Assembly (NCBI GenBank): GCA_020465985.1
Contig: JAANYP010000724.1
Coordinates: 384,001 to 448,000 of the forward strand
Source of the DNA: Centrapalus pauciflorus
Lineage: Eukaryota > Streptophyta > Magnoliopsida > Asterales > Asteraceae
DNA: 64,000 nt
Direction: 5' to 3'
Shown piece by piece: positions 1 through 10,519 of this stretch (position 1 is its first letter; each line of letters begins with the position of its first letter). The notes below the pieces were generated by a model. It had not been told where the DNA came from and did no database searches. It saw nothing but the letters and a program-made list of their open reading frames with translations. A program made the position numbers and the translations under genes.

Positions 1-205
1 ATTTTATTTAAAGTCTTTTTATAAAATAAAAACCCAAAAAAATTTTGTTTTTTTATTATGTTTTTCTCTTATAAAATGAAAACCCAAAAATATTTTATTT
101 ATTTATTTATAAAGTTTTATTTTGTTCTTTTATTTTTGTTTTTTTCTTATAAAAAGAAAGCCTAAAAATATTTTTTACTTATTTATTTATTTATTTGCGA
201 AGATA
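1..205. repeat. AT-rich diverged tandem repeat
   Basis: Three diverged copies of a roughly 70-80 bp AT-rich unit can be seen. Each contains a TTATAAAATGAAAACCC-like core followed by runs of ATTT. It lies upstream of the S promoter and holds no credible ORF. It is the non-coding spacer of element S after its pol, which lies outside the window. Confidence 0.5.
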
Positions 206-223
206 TTTTTTGTTGTTGGATCG

Positions 224-250
224 GGTTCCCCCTACCGGGTTGGGGGAACC
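224..250. promoter_or_regulatory. GC-rich hairpin upstream of TATA box
   Basis: Perfect 9-bp arms GGTTCCCCC and GGGGGAACC enclose a 9-nt loop. This is the only GC-rich stretch in a very AT-rich region and ends about 19 bp before a canonical TATA box. It could be a promoter-proximal cis element or an RNA or DNA hairpin; the role is inference. Confidence 0.5.
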
Positions 251-268
251 AGTTTTTCTTTCAAATTC

Positions 269-277
269 TATAAAAGG
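269..277 (+). promoter_or_regulatory. TATA box of internal S promoter
   Basis: TATAAAAGG is a canonical plant TATA box. About 30 bp downstream begins a CT-rich, untranslated-leader-like stretch. The accessory ORF start lies about 1.07 kb downstream, with a splice acceptor just before it, so a 5' UTR intron is likely. The same arrangement occurs in elements M and N. Confidence 0.5.
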
Positions 278-641
278 CCGCACACCCCCAATCCGATTTC
301 TTTTACCTGTTCATCTTCTTCATCGTGAAGCCTTCAAACACTTTCATCTTCCATACTGTTTCATCATCCTCCGAGTATTCTTGAAGTTTCAAAGCGATTT
401 TGTTAAAAAAAAGTAAAATCTAAACGGGTTTTGATACATGGATATATACTTCCCTTCATGGTTTCGTGTCTAAAATGTTTCTGAAATGCCTTTTATTGGG
501 TCTGGAAGTTATGTTACTTCGACACAAAGCAACTCAAGGTTTTTTCAAAAACTTCACTTTTTGATCCATAAAGTTATAAATGAAAGTTATTTGTGAGTTT
601 GTATCAAAATGCTATAAATTTTCTAATTGTTGGACTGTTTA
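278..641 (+). other. S aORF leader, no gene
   Basis: This is a putative untranslated leader and the start of an intron. There is a CT-rich stretch at 295-370 and a weak donor-like AAAGTAAAA near 410-417. No coding signal is visible. Confidence 0.3.
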
Positions 642-1100
642 CCCGAGAGTTACAACTCTCGAGTAAAGTGGATATTTTTTTCAACGGGCTTCAAATGTCT
701 AAGTGTTGAAGACCAAAAAACTTTTTTTTGTGTAACTTGCGATCAAAGCATTAACCGAGAGTTACAACTCTTGGTTAACACTTCACTCGCAAGTTGCATC
801 ATTTGGACTGAGTTTTTAAGATTTTTACTAAGTATAACTTTCGTATAACGTTATACCCGAGAGTAACAACTCTCGGGTAAAGCATTAAATGAGAGTTGAC
901 ATTATTTTGCCCAAGTCCTTCAAATTTTCTAAGTACCTTTTCGATCAAAGGCTTACCTGAGAGTTACAACTCTCGGGTGACCCTATGCCCGCAAGTAGAG
1001 AAACTGACTTGCCATTACACCTAAAGTTTTCTAAGGGGACTCTCGTTTGAAGCTTCATCCGAGAGTTACAACTCCTGGATGACACTATACCCGAGAGTTA
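642..1100. repeat. Array of 22-bp palindromes, about 100-bp period
   Basis: Five full palindromes and one half copy occur at about 642-663, 753-776, 856-877, 956-977, 1057-1080 and 1090-1100. The consensus is arms CCCGAGAGTT and AACTCTCGGG with an AC spacer. Start-to-start spacing is about 100-112 bp. Flanks between copies are distantly alike (for example CTTCAAATNTTCTAAGT before two copies), so the whole roughly 100-bp unit was tandemly duplicated and the palindrome was the best-conserved part. The 753-776 copy has changes on both arms that largely keep the pairing extended (AACC with GGTT). Confidence 0.8.
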
Positions 1101-1317
1101 TGCCCTAAATGTTTTCTTAAGACTGGAAATTCAATGTCGAGCTCACTTGAAAGTTCACTTATTCAAGCATTTTTAAATCATGTATAGAGGATGTTTTACA
1201 TGAATTAATCTAAGTTGGGATTGATCTTGATGACTTCGGTTCAACTAATAAATTTTCTAACGCTTGATACATGAAACATCTTTGACTAAGTCCGATATTA
1301 ATTTGTAAATGTATATC

Positions 1318-1338
1318 TATCTCTCTTTCCTCTAACAG
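1318..1338 (+). promoter_or_regulatory. 3' splice site before S aORF
   Basis: A pyrimidine-rich tract (CTCTCTTTCCTCTAACAG) ends in CAG six bases before the accessory ORF start codon. It is a strong plant acceptor by eye and matches acceptors at the same place in M and N. Confidence 0.5.
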
Positions 1339-1343
1339 GTATA

Positions 1344-2975
1344 ATGGCTTCCCAATCACATTCAGCAGAAAACATCCCACAACCCAGCCCTCAACACTCT
1401 GATCCTCATCACTCATCTATTGAGGAACTCACATCCCGATCATTAGCCCACCTTCCTCGAGCCTCAGAACATATATTTCCAAAACAATTCTGGCTCGAAA
1501 ACCTAAACACTTCCTACTTGACCCACCTTTTCTAAATAAAACCGAAGAAGACCCTGATCTCAGTATATCTAACAAGGTTGTCAAAGAAATCCTTTTGGGT
1601 CACAAAATCTCTTTTGCTCTATCAAGCCGACTTAGGCCTCGGCCACCTCAAATATACCTTCAGCGGTTTTGGAACTCTCTTACCTATCACCCAGATCCAG
1701 AGAATGAGCATATATCTAGAGACATCGCGGATCACTACGGTCAAATAACATTCCAAAAGTTCAGACGAATCCTATAACTTCCCCGTCCTCAAGATTTTCC
1801 TGGGAAAGAAGAGTATGCTGAAGAGCTTCGTGAGGAACCAATTTGTCACAAAATCTACTAACTTGGCTATGGCGGACCTCTCAATAAAGCTTCACAATTT
1901 TTCTGCCGACGACTTTTAGGGCAATGATACAACATATATTCATCGTGACAGTCTACGCATTCTTCGCATCTTCCACAACCTAGCCTACATCCGCCATCAC
2001 AACTATGTGTGGAGGCTATGAACTGAATTAATTGAAGTGATACAAGCAAAAGGGACTCGCCGTGCCAGAAAATTTGTACCTGCTCAAAGCTTTCTACAAA
2101 TGATCATATCATACTCCATGACAAAGATTCCCGAGATTCGACGCCGAGAGCACGAGATGGCTGTAAGGGATTTTTAAATAAAGTACTTTCGTGACCCGAT
2201 GACACCACCAGGAATCTCGGTCTTGCCCCTTACCGAAGAATTACTTGCTTTTACCAATCCTGAGTCTCAAGCACTTAGGGAATTTCAAGAGAGATTTAAT
2301 GCTCCCATGGCTAAGGAGACCACCCTGAAAGGATAGGTTTAGGGGGAGCCGAGATAGAAAATATAAAAGAGAGAGGTGCAGATATGGGTAGAGAGCCTGA
2401 GACTATTCCTAAAGAGAGGGGGAGTGAGGGCACACACTCAGCTCACTTACCACCATTTAATATATATCCCATCTCCTTCCTCTCAAGATGATGATAATGA
2501 TGATGATGACCATGAGACCCCTCCGGCTCCCATTCCAACACGCTCTCTCGCCTCTCTACGAGAAACTATCCAGAGTCGAAGGGGAGTCAGAACTATACTA
2601 GAGAGCACCCAGCCCTCTAAAACCCGGGATCCCACATCTACTATTGGCACCCATGTGTTGGGTGCTGATATTAAAAAAGTCACCACCAGTCCAGTGGCGC
2701 ATGCTTTAACCCCACGAGTCCACTCACCGGCTTCTCAACAAGCTGGTGTTTCATCTTTTCACAGGGATACAACATATAACCTATCGGCAACTCACTTGGA
2801 GTTTGCTGATATTGAACAATGTCGACAACTGCCCCTGTCACCGACTTCACTTACGGCACCATCAAGTCTACAGGCACATGCATGTGATATATCTTTGGCT
2901 AGGAGCCAAGAGTCGACTCACACACAACGTTTACATGACGTTGCCGGAACACTCAGAGCCATCATCTTTCTTTAG
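1344..2975 (+). pseudogene. Accessory ORF (aORF) of copia element S, decayed
   Basis: The start codon follows the acceptor directly. Reading through frameshifts and stops recovers one protein. It has a Ser/Pro/His-rich N-terminus, then a segment with ISFAL, QIYLQRFW and a FRRIL-stop-LPR motif near 1610-1785. Next comes a segment with RDSLRILRIFHNLAYIRHHNY and TELIEVIQAKGTRRARKF near 1930-2085, then a low-complexity acidic and Pro/Ser/Thr-rich tail (DDDNDDDDHE near 2490). The first two segments match the N-terminal architecture of the intact aORF of M and the broken one of N. It contains at least three stops and several frameshifts, and its distal part is interrupted by the solo LTR at 3047. 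Function is unknown; no signal peptide or membrane segment is visible. Confidence 0.6.
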
Positions 2976-2990
2976 TCCAGGCCACCAATA
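2964..2990. repeat. 27-bp repeat, copy 1 (S aORF tail)
   Basis: A TTTCTTTAGTCCNGGNCACC-type sequence followed by AATAAT recurs at about 5865-5892, on the other side of the solo LTR. Removing the LTR puts the copies about 140 bp apart, so this was a tandem duplication in the aORF tail that predates the LTR insertion. Confidence 0.45.
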
Positions 2991-3679
2991 ATTAAACGTC
3001 GGGAATACTTAAAGGTTACAAACTTCTATACGTTTTTATGATATTCTTTAACACCCCAAATTTCAGGTAATAATTTATATCGCTTTTCGTCTATTTAGAT
3101 AAAATGAAGTTATTTTATGATGTCTTAGATTAAAAAAAAGTCAAGCAATCAAATCCATCTTTTCTTTCCCCATTCATCCACCCATTCCTTTGATTTTTTT
3201 ATTCAATCACCATACTCTTTTCTCCTTTAAATCAAGCAAATAACCACCAACAATTTTTATAAATTCTAAATTTCAAAAACATGTTGGTGGAAAATTGAAA
3301 AAAAAAGCAAGTGGTTGGAAAAGATTCATAATAATTCTTCTTCTTCATTTCAACTAAGGTAAATCCTCAATTCTTGTTCATTTTCATTATTTTAAGAATC
3401 AAGATTGAATGAAGCTTTGTGATAGATAGTAATTTCAAAACAATGTTAGATATTCACTTTTGTCATCATCTCTCCATTAAAAACTTAAAACTCCATTGAT
3501 GGAAGAAAAACTTCATGTTTATTAAAAGCTTTAAAATAAAGGATTACTCATTATAATGGAATTACAATCAATTTTATAACTTCTTTTGTAACTCATAACT
3601 TTGGGGTCATATAAATATGTTATTTAATGTATTTAATTAGAAATGTTGGACAAACAATAAATTTTTTTATCTTTACGTT

Positions 3680-3683
<4 letters not shown>

Positions 3684-3740
<57 letters not shown>
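3684..3740. repeat. (TA)n microsatellite
   Basis: An uninterrupted TA run lies on the left side of the first foldback MITE. Confidence 0.9.
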
Positions 3741-3742
<2 letters not shown>

Positions 3743-3746
3743 TTTA

Positions 3747-4119
3747 GGTTCAAGTGAGTACCACCTCTAATGCAGCGCACCAGAAGGTACCGCCCTTAAA
3801 AGTGATTTTTTTGAATATTTTTTTCATGAACATGTTCTAATTAACATTACACAGATCATATGTGAATTTCTCGTAAATCCGAACACTCTAAGTGCATGAA
3901 AACACACATCACATAAATGCATGTTCACATGTCTTCAAAATTATGTAAGTGTGTGTTCACATCATTTTTTAGGAGCTAGGAGATGTGAATGTATGTGAAA
4001 TTTACATACGATCTTCATAATGTTAATTAAAACATGTTTATGAAAAAAAAATTTTAAAAAAGTTTTTTTAAAGGTGGTACCTTCTGGTGCGCTGCATTTG
4101 GGTGGTACTCTCTCGAACC
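3747..4119. mobile_element. Foldback MITE embedded in TA repeats
   Basis: Terminal inverted repeats are GGTTCAAGTGAGTACCACC (3747-3765) and the reverse complement of GGTGGTACTCTCTCGAACC (4101-4119), 17 of 19 matching. Pairing continues inward over TGCAGCGCACCAGAAGGTACC and its complement, then imperfectly over AT-rich arms towards the centre. It is non-coding. Both ends abut (TA)n, which suggests insertion into a TA target. Confidence 0.75.
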
Positions 4120-4121
4120 AT

Positions 4122-4596
<475 letters not shown>

Positions 4597-5815
4597 TCTT
4601 TGTGTGTGCGTGTGATCTTTAATATCAAATCCAATTTATTGAAATTTTATTTTATTCTATTAATATAGATTTTTCTATTATATAGTACAAAATAATAATT
4701 AATAGAGAAATGCTATTAATAAATATAGACAAGTTTAAGAAGCAATTTTATCGTTAGAGATGGAATCTAAAGTTATCTTTAATAAAATAATGGATGGACT
4801 TTTAGGTGATATATTTGGTGATCAACTTATAAATATAATAATAATGAAAACAAGTTAATATTTAATGTGATAATAACAAACTCAAGTATCAGGGTGGTAG
4901 TGGGTATTTAGTAGGCGGGTTTAGGACTACTAAGTAGCCGAGAGTTCGTTGATTAAAAAACCAAGCTTCATTGCAGACACTATGAGTAAAAGATTTACTT
5001 TCTTTAACATGTATTATTGTTCATGTCTGCTTGATTATCTGATTATCACCTGTTTATTGTTACCCATCATTTGAGCCTTACATGTTGTATCTGCTTACCA
5101 TGTTATTTGGAGTTATCCCTCGCATGGATGTTATATATGTTACCCGGCTGAGCTTTGATACTTCATGTGGCACGCAGGACGCCGTATCTCGGGTCACAAG
5201 ACTTTGATCTCAGATGATACTTGAGATCTGACCCCAGACTACACTAGGAGTCTGTTGTGGGAGATACCCAAAACCTCTATTAGTGATTACAGATGATACT
5301 TGGAATCTTAAATGACCACTAACCTGCTATTACCATTTTATATTAACATATACTTGTTTATCACTGTTAATCTGTTATCCATTGAGCCTGACTAATGTAC
5401 CTCGGTTGTGGGGATATTATTATTTTACAGGTTTAGACAAAGGTAAGGGTGCTGCAGCATCTGGTTCTGGACGATGATCGATGACACCACATCATGACCT
5501 TGCTAGAGAGTTACTTAAGCGTTTTGGTCAAAAATTGTACTTATTGGGTTTATATTGAACCCTTAGTCTTTATTGACATGTACTCTATTATCAAATCTTA
5601 AGACTTAAACCTTATTTTGGCGACTTAGTAGTTTGATATCTCGATAAATTAGCGGTGTCAACCTAATAAGTTTGCATGTGATGTACTTTGATGATGTCAT
5701 TATTATCCTTATGTTGTATAGACAAAAAAAAAATAAGTTGTCCTGTATATTGCTGACAGTTTATTTAAGATCTTTGGTAAAGGTTTAAAATAATTTAGAT
5801 GGGTGTTTCATATTC

Positions 5816-6549
5816 AGCTTTAACTTGCAAGCACGTTAGGCACTGCTCGACATAAAAACCATATTTCTTTAGTCCTGGACACCAATAATCTTGCACCAAC
5901 AAGAGGGGGCCTTGGCATTTGATTATCGTTCAGCCGATGCCAGGGGCGGTGGGGGCGGTGTTTTCCTCCAATGTTGGGCAATGCCGCTTCCTTACTGCTT
6001 TTCACTCCCTGTGGCCTTAACACTACGTTCACTACTAAAGACGCCACTGAAGTGTAGAAATAGTTGGTTATGTTTCAACACATGATTGAGAGTAGCTGAC
6101 ATCAACATGTCAAGGAAGACTGCTAAAGTGGAGTCAGCAACAGTTTAGAAGCAACAAGTTTTAGCATCTACCATAAAAGTACTTGAAGGTATAACGTTTT
6201 TTAGTACATAAATTTATTTTCAGAATAGCACCTTGAGTTTATTTACTTTGTTATTTGAGGGAATCTGTTTCGATTAGATTCATTCTAGTCAATTCTGCAT
6301 TTTTCTAAGTTTTTTTAGCAATCAATAATATTACTATGTGTACATCCTCTTTCTCGTAGGTTTTGCTAATCATAACCCTCTCACTCACATATGTGTTAGT
6401 TAATGACCTGGACCCAATAATTAAACATAATCTCCTACTCACATTAAGGGGAGGAAGTTTATATTTAACAAATGGGAAATATACAAATAGAATTACCTTA
6501 TGAAATAATTAATATTTATAAATCGAACGTCTACATCATATAATCAATG

Positions 6550-6622
<73 letters not shown>

Positions 6623-6760
6623 TAAAAATGATACAATACAGAGTTGTATCGCATTCTATATTAAAGCTTTGGATGGATATTCTATAATGTTGTTATTAGG
6701 TGCCAATCTTGTACATTATTATTATTTTTCTTGAAAGTCAAACATTTTATTAATAAGAAG
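5816..6760 (+). other. Distal S aORF remnant and unassigned spacer
   Basis: The segment continues S after the solo LTR. It holds the second 27-bp repeat copy (5865-5892), a Gly-rich coding remnant near 5940-5970 and a purine tract TTAAGGGGAGGAAG near 6450 that could be a PPT relic. No LTR start is convincing here. Confidence 0.3.
6551..6617. repeat. (TA)n microsatellite
   Basis: Simple TA run between S remnants and P. Confidence 0.9.
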
Positions 6761-6761
6761 C

Positions 6762-6961
6762 AATATTACAACACCTAAATTTCTACAAGAGTCCAAAAGA
6801 GGATATAAAGCACCTTAAGTAGTTTGTAATACAAACCTGGACTACCATGTTCCACAGAACACACAAGCCACTATCACAGACTACTAAGGCACAAGATTAT
6901 AAATACCAACTATAACGTAAAAGAATATGTAAGAACTAAAATAATTTAGACGGGTGTTTCA
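6762..6961 (+). repeat. Truncated 5' LTR end of gypsy element P
   Basis: The right end AAAATAATTTAGACGGGTGTTTCA nearly equals the end of the solo LTR at 5787-5810 and sits directly before a tRNA-Met PBS. A CAACACCTAAATTTC sequence near 6765 resembles the family's LTR start, which would make this a heavily deleted LTR of about 200 bp. The left limit is uncertain. Confidence 0.45.
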
Positions 6962-6964
6962 ATA

Positions 6965-6976
6965 TGGTATCAGAGC
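6965..6976 (+). promoter_or_regulatory. Primer binding site of P
   Basis: TGGTATCAGAGC is complementary to the 3' end of plant initiator tRNA-Met. It lies three bases after the LTR end and marks the start of P's internal region. Positions 6977-7244 are untranslated leader with no gene. Confidence 0.8.
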
Positions 6977-7244
6977 ATTGGTTTTAGAGAATTAGGTGCA
7001 GTTGAGCACTTAGTTTTGGACCTAAGATGCATACTCGCTATTAGAACATAATCTAGGACAAATACGGGACTACTAGGATTGGCATTTCCTTAATGACTCT
7101 AGGAGTGGTAGGGGTTAAACCGGGAATGCTCAATAGATAGATGATATAAATATTAATCTATCATAAAGCATTACTGAATAATAAATCTTAATCTCCAATA
7201 ATTCCAAGTCCGTTCGTTTTCTTGTGAATTTTATTCTCGAAAAC

Positions 7245-8640
7245 ATGGATGACCAAGGAAGCCAAGGAATACCACAGGTTCAAGACAAAGAACTGAGTGA
7301 TAATATTCATGATAATCCTGAAGGACACTTTGAGGGGGCCGAAGACGATGTCATCTTGGAACACGAGTCTAACGGGGAAGACTCTGAGTCAGAGATAGAT
7401 CGAGTGCCTATTGTAGAGGTATGTATCATGAAGAAAGTCACTCGGTTACTACGTTCGACGATGATAGAAAGCCTCATGAATACTCAGAGGGGGTTTCAGG
7501 AAACTTGTGATTTGATTACAGCAACAAGATCAGTAGGGGGAGAAAATGTTCAAACGACTCCATTCAGGGAAAATAGGAAACGAGCTAACAATACTGGTGG
7601 GGCTAATACTCGAGGACCTGAGCATGTACAATTTAAAGTGTTTAATGATTGTGGTGCTAAAGGGTAAACTGGGGTAGCCGGCTGATCCAAGCTATGGAGT
7701 GGATTGAGCAGACAAAAAAGACTTTCTGTATGAGTCACTGTTGGGAGGTAGACATGGTAGAGTATGCCACTGGTATGCTCATTGGTCGAGCAGCGACATG
7801 GTGGTAGAATACATCAAAGGCTATAGGTGACGATCTAATTAAGGGTATGACATGGGAGCAGTTCTTGACTCGATTTAAGAAATAATTTTGTCCAACTGAT
7901 TTATAGAAAGAGACGGGAAAGCAGTTTATGTACATCTCCCAAGGTTCTCCTACGGTTTTTGAGTAGAAGCACTGTTTAGAGATAAATTTCAATTTGTATC
8001 GCATCTTGTGCCTCATGAACAGAGTCAGATTGAACACTTCATCTCGGGGTTAAGGCCTAAGATCAGAGAGTTTGTTGAGTTACAATATTTTCCATCATTC
8101 GAGGAGGCAACTATGTGTGCACGGAGGCATAAACGTTCAATATCTCGACTTGATGCCACCACCACCTCCAAAGAGGCCTAGATTTGAGAACTCATCTGAG
8201 CATCCGTCGAGATCACATGGGTATTCTTCAGGATCCTCAGCTCCGAGGAGACAATTTCAGCAGGGTTCATCTCGATCATCTTCTGGTCCAGCTAAGACAT
8301 CAGGATCATCACTTCCTCAGAACCAACCACAGCAGTAGTCAAGATCGCAGTCATAAAGTCTGCATGATTGTTCTAGGTGTTATAAGAGGCACTTAGGATT
8401 TTGTCCGAGTTCAGCACTAGTCTGTTCTGGTTATGGTTGGGGACACAAGCGAGTTGATTGTCCTATGTATCTGGTGACTTGTTATGAGTGTGGTACCTCG
8501 AGTCACTATTCTAGCTCTTGACCACGTCGCACTTAGAACCGAAGTGGCCGTCTGACATCTGTTCAAAGACCATTTCTTCCAGCTGCATCATCACTGAAGA
8601 AATCAGACGCACCTAAGGTCAAGGCGTGAGCATTTCATAG
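7245..8640 (+). pseudogene. gag: gag of gypsy element P, broken
   Basis: The first 141 codons, from the ATG at 7245 (MDDQGSQG), are open and acidic. A stop then falls at 7665. Shifted frames continue with the retrotransposon gag core: MEWIEQTKKTFCMSHC, AATWW, MTWEQFLTRFKK, then FNLYRIL, FISGLRPKIREFVELQYFPSFEEA and a Ser/Gln/Pro-rich linker at 8160-8340. A zinc-knuckle remnant follows (near 8380-8520, CYECGTSSHYSS). Several TAG and TAA codons interrupt it. The product would be capsid plus nucleocapsid; it cannot be made intact now. Confidence 0.7.
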
Positions 8641-8649
8641 TACCGCTAA

Positions 8650-9049
8650 CAAGGCACATGAGACTCCAAATGTCGTCACTGGTATATTTCTTCTAAACTG
8701 CTTACCTCATATATTATTTGATTCTTGTGTGAACCGTTCCCTTGTGTCTGCAATATTTGCACAACATCTTGGTATAGAAGCTATGTTATTATCTTCTCCT
8801 TTTTCTGCGGAGGCCGCGAATGGTTATGTTGTGTTATTATCTGAAATTTATAGAGGTTGTACCTTAAATATTGAGGATCGCGATTTCTCTATTGACCTGG
8901 TACTGATGAATTTCGGAGGGTTTGATATTATTGTTGTCATGGATTGTCTATCTGCAAATAATGCCAATATTGTATGCAAGAAGTGCTTGATTCATATCTC
9001 TAATGAGCATGGTAGTGATATTCGTGTTTATGGTGAGCGTCGATCCGGT
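8650..9049 (+). pseudogene. pol: Aspartic protease of P, truncated by insertion N
   Basis: The segment reads VVTGIFLLN, LFDSCVNRSLVS, then FDIIVVMDCLSANNANI and VYGERRSGDL. This is the gypsy pepsin-like protease layout. The catalytic D-[ST]-G is altered to DSC, so the enzyme would be inactive. The frame is broken at 9050 by the minus-strand copia element N and resumes at 50910. Confidence 0.75.
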
Positions 9050-9054
9050 GATCT

Positions 9055-9227
9055 TGTTAATTCGTCCCAAGTTGATAATATCAGCACTCACAATAATAAT
9101 CAATCTCAATAATCAAACAATAAGAATAGAATACTCAAATGCAATTTAAGAATTCTAGAGAGAATTAAAAGCAAAACGGCGGTCGTATATTGATATTGCA
9201 AATATGACAAAAGTTGTGGAGGGTTTC
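9055..9227 (-). repeat. 3' LTR of N, distal piece
   Basis: It aligns with 50560-50750 from TGTTAATTCGTCCC onward. It is interrupted at GTTTC by element M, and the rest continues at 22678-22844. Confidence 0.85.
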
Positions 9228-9294
9228 TGTTGGTACATCCCGTGTGACGATAGCAGTCTAAGTGGTCTTACATTGTGATTTAGCATGTGTTTGC

Positions 9295-9302
9295 TATAAA
9301 TA
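9295..9302 (+). promoter_or_regulatory. LTR TATA box of M
   Basis: TATAAATA within an AT-rich setting; transcription would start near 9325. The 3' LTR has the same sequence. Confidence 0.6.
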
Positions 9303-9309
9303 TATTATA

Positions 9310-9403
9310 TATGATTGATGCTTATTAGAGTTTGTATGTTTGAACTTGATGTAACGTATTACAAGAAGTTCAAACATAAAGTTCAAAGATAAAATCAATC
9401 ATA
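9310..9403. promoter_or_regulatory. Nested two-stem foldback in the M LTR
   Basis: The outer stem is TATGATTGAT (9310-9319) with ATCAATCATA (9394-9403). The inner stem is TATGTTTGAACTT (9335-9347) with AAGTTCAAACATA (9366-9378), a perfect 13 bp with an 18-nt loop. It spans the predicted transcription start, so the inner hairpin would lie at the 5' end of the RNA and again near its 3' end in R. Confidence 0.6.
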
Positions 9404-9695
9404 AGGTAATATCATAAGTTTTATCACTTAAGAGTTTAAGTTTTTGGCTAGATTCGAATTACTTAAGGGAATACATTCGAATCTGAGATAGATTCGAATG
9501 AGACCTTAGATTCGAATGGGCTAGATTCGAGGATGTCAATATGGACAGACTCGAATGGGCCTTGGGCCAGATTCGAGTTTGGCCCACATCAGACTCGAAT
9601 CAGGGTCTATAATTAGGGATAGACTCGAATCATTAAGGGACTTTTTGCAGAATTCGTGAGGAATTAAGCAAGAGGCGATCTCGAGTTTATCAGCT

Positions 9696-9703
9696 AGGTG
9701 AGT
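9696..9703 (+). promoter_or_regulatory. Splice donor candidate in the M LTR
   Basis: AG/GTGAGT matches the plant 5' splice consensus closely. It lies downstream of the predicted transcription start, so it would be in the transcript and could pair with acceptors at 10514, 13417 and 18979. Confidence 0.45.
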
Positions 9704-9873
9704 GCCATTTCGGAGAGAATTAGTTCGTAGGATCGTTCGTGTGTCGTTTGTTCAGCGTCTAATAGTCTCCGTGTTCCGTTGGTTGAGAGTTGTCCGTCTA
9801 ACCGTCAACGAGGATTCCGCACTCGTTCACGGATCCGCGTCTAGATAGATCTTGCAGTTGAAGACCTTACAAG

Positions 9874-9884
9874 TGGTATCAGAG
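9874..9884 (+). promoter_or_regulatory. Primer binding site of M
   Basis: TGGTATCAGAG is complementary to initiator tRNA-Met, two bases after the LTR end. Confidence 0.85.
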
Positions 9885-10119
9885 ATTACGGAGTGTTCTT
9901 GGTGTTCTTCGTGTTCATCAGATACATTCTAGGTTTCTTGACGCTAGTTGGACGGTTTTGCTCTCAAAAACGTGTTTTCAAGCTTAGCAAATTCATATTC
10001 GGGAAACACTTTGTTGTTTTTCACGTTTTTGGTCGAAATCATTATTTTTCGTTTGAAAAATAGTGATTTAATCTGTAAAACGTCAAAAAATCAAAGTGTT
10101 AGCCGTTTTTCGAGTTTGC

Positions 10120-10500
10120 GGCGCTCGAATCTATAGGGGTAATTAGGGTTTCACTTTAGTCTCGAGTCTAACCTAAATACGCTCCTTTCGAGTCAATTTC
10201 AGAGAGTTTCGAGTCTACTTTGTTTCGAATCTGTTACTTCATTCGAATTGGATCTCGAGTCTATAGTGTTTCGAGTTTATTTCGAGTCTGGTATTGTTTC
10301 GATTCTGTGCTTTGCCTTCGATTCTAAGGACCATCGATTCTAAGGAGTTGTTCGAATCTGACATAATTTCGAATCTAATTGACTTTTAAGACTTAATCGA
10401 ATTTAATCTCAAAAGATTTAATCTTAATTAGTTTCGAATCTATCTAGATTCGAATAAGTTAGTCTAAATCAGTTTCGAATTAAATTAATTAAGTTCAAAT
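10120..10500 (+). repeat. M leader motif block (TCGANTCT)
   Basis: About a dozen copies of TCGA[AGT]TCT occur in 380 bp, ending just before the gag acceptor. The same motif fills 18158-18825 before the accessory ORF and, in the opposite orientation, the LTR. It is absent or nearly so from gag and pol. No ORF uses this segment. Confidence 0.7.
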
Positions 10501-10502
10501 TC

Positions 10503-10514
10503 AATTTGTTTCAG
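10503..10514 (+). promoter_or_regulatory. 3' splice site before M gag
   Basis: AATTTGTTTCAG ends five bases before the gag ATG. With the LTR donor it would remove most of the leader. Confidence 0.45.
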
Positions 10515-10519
10515 AAAAG

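Larger units (their letters stand above)
9228..9871 (+). repeat. 5' LTR of M
   Basis: TG...CA ends, TATA box at 9295, nested hairpin at 9310-9403, eight or so AGATTCGA or AGACTCGA motifs at 9450-9630 and a donor-like AGGTGAGT at 9696-9703. Confidence 0.95.

Noticed and set aside
642..1100. CRISPR-like array of spaced repeats
   Set aside because: Repeats are fully palindromic, the intervening sequences are diverged copies of each other rather than unique spacers, copy spacing is about 100 bp, and the context is a plant retrotransposon with no cas genes.
5891..6085. 64-codon Gly-rich ORF as a small gene
   Set aside because: It lies in the decayed distal S aORF, has no credible promoter, and is matched by an overlapping antisense ORF of similar length.
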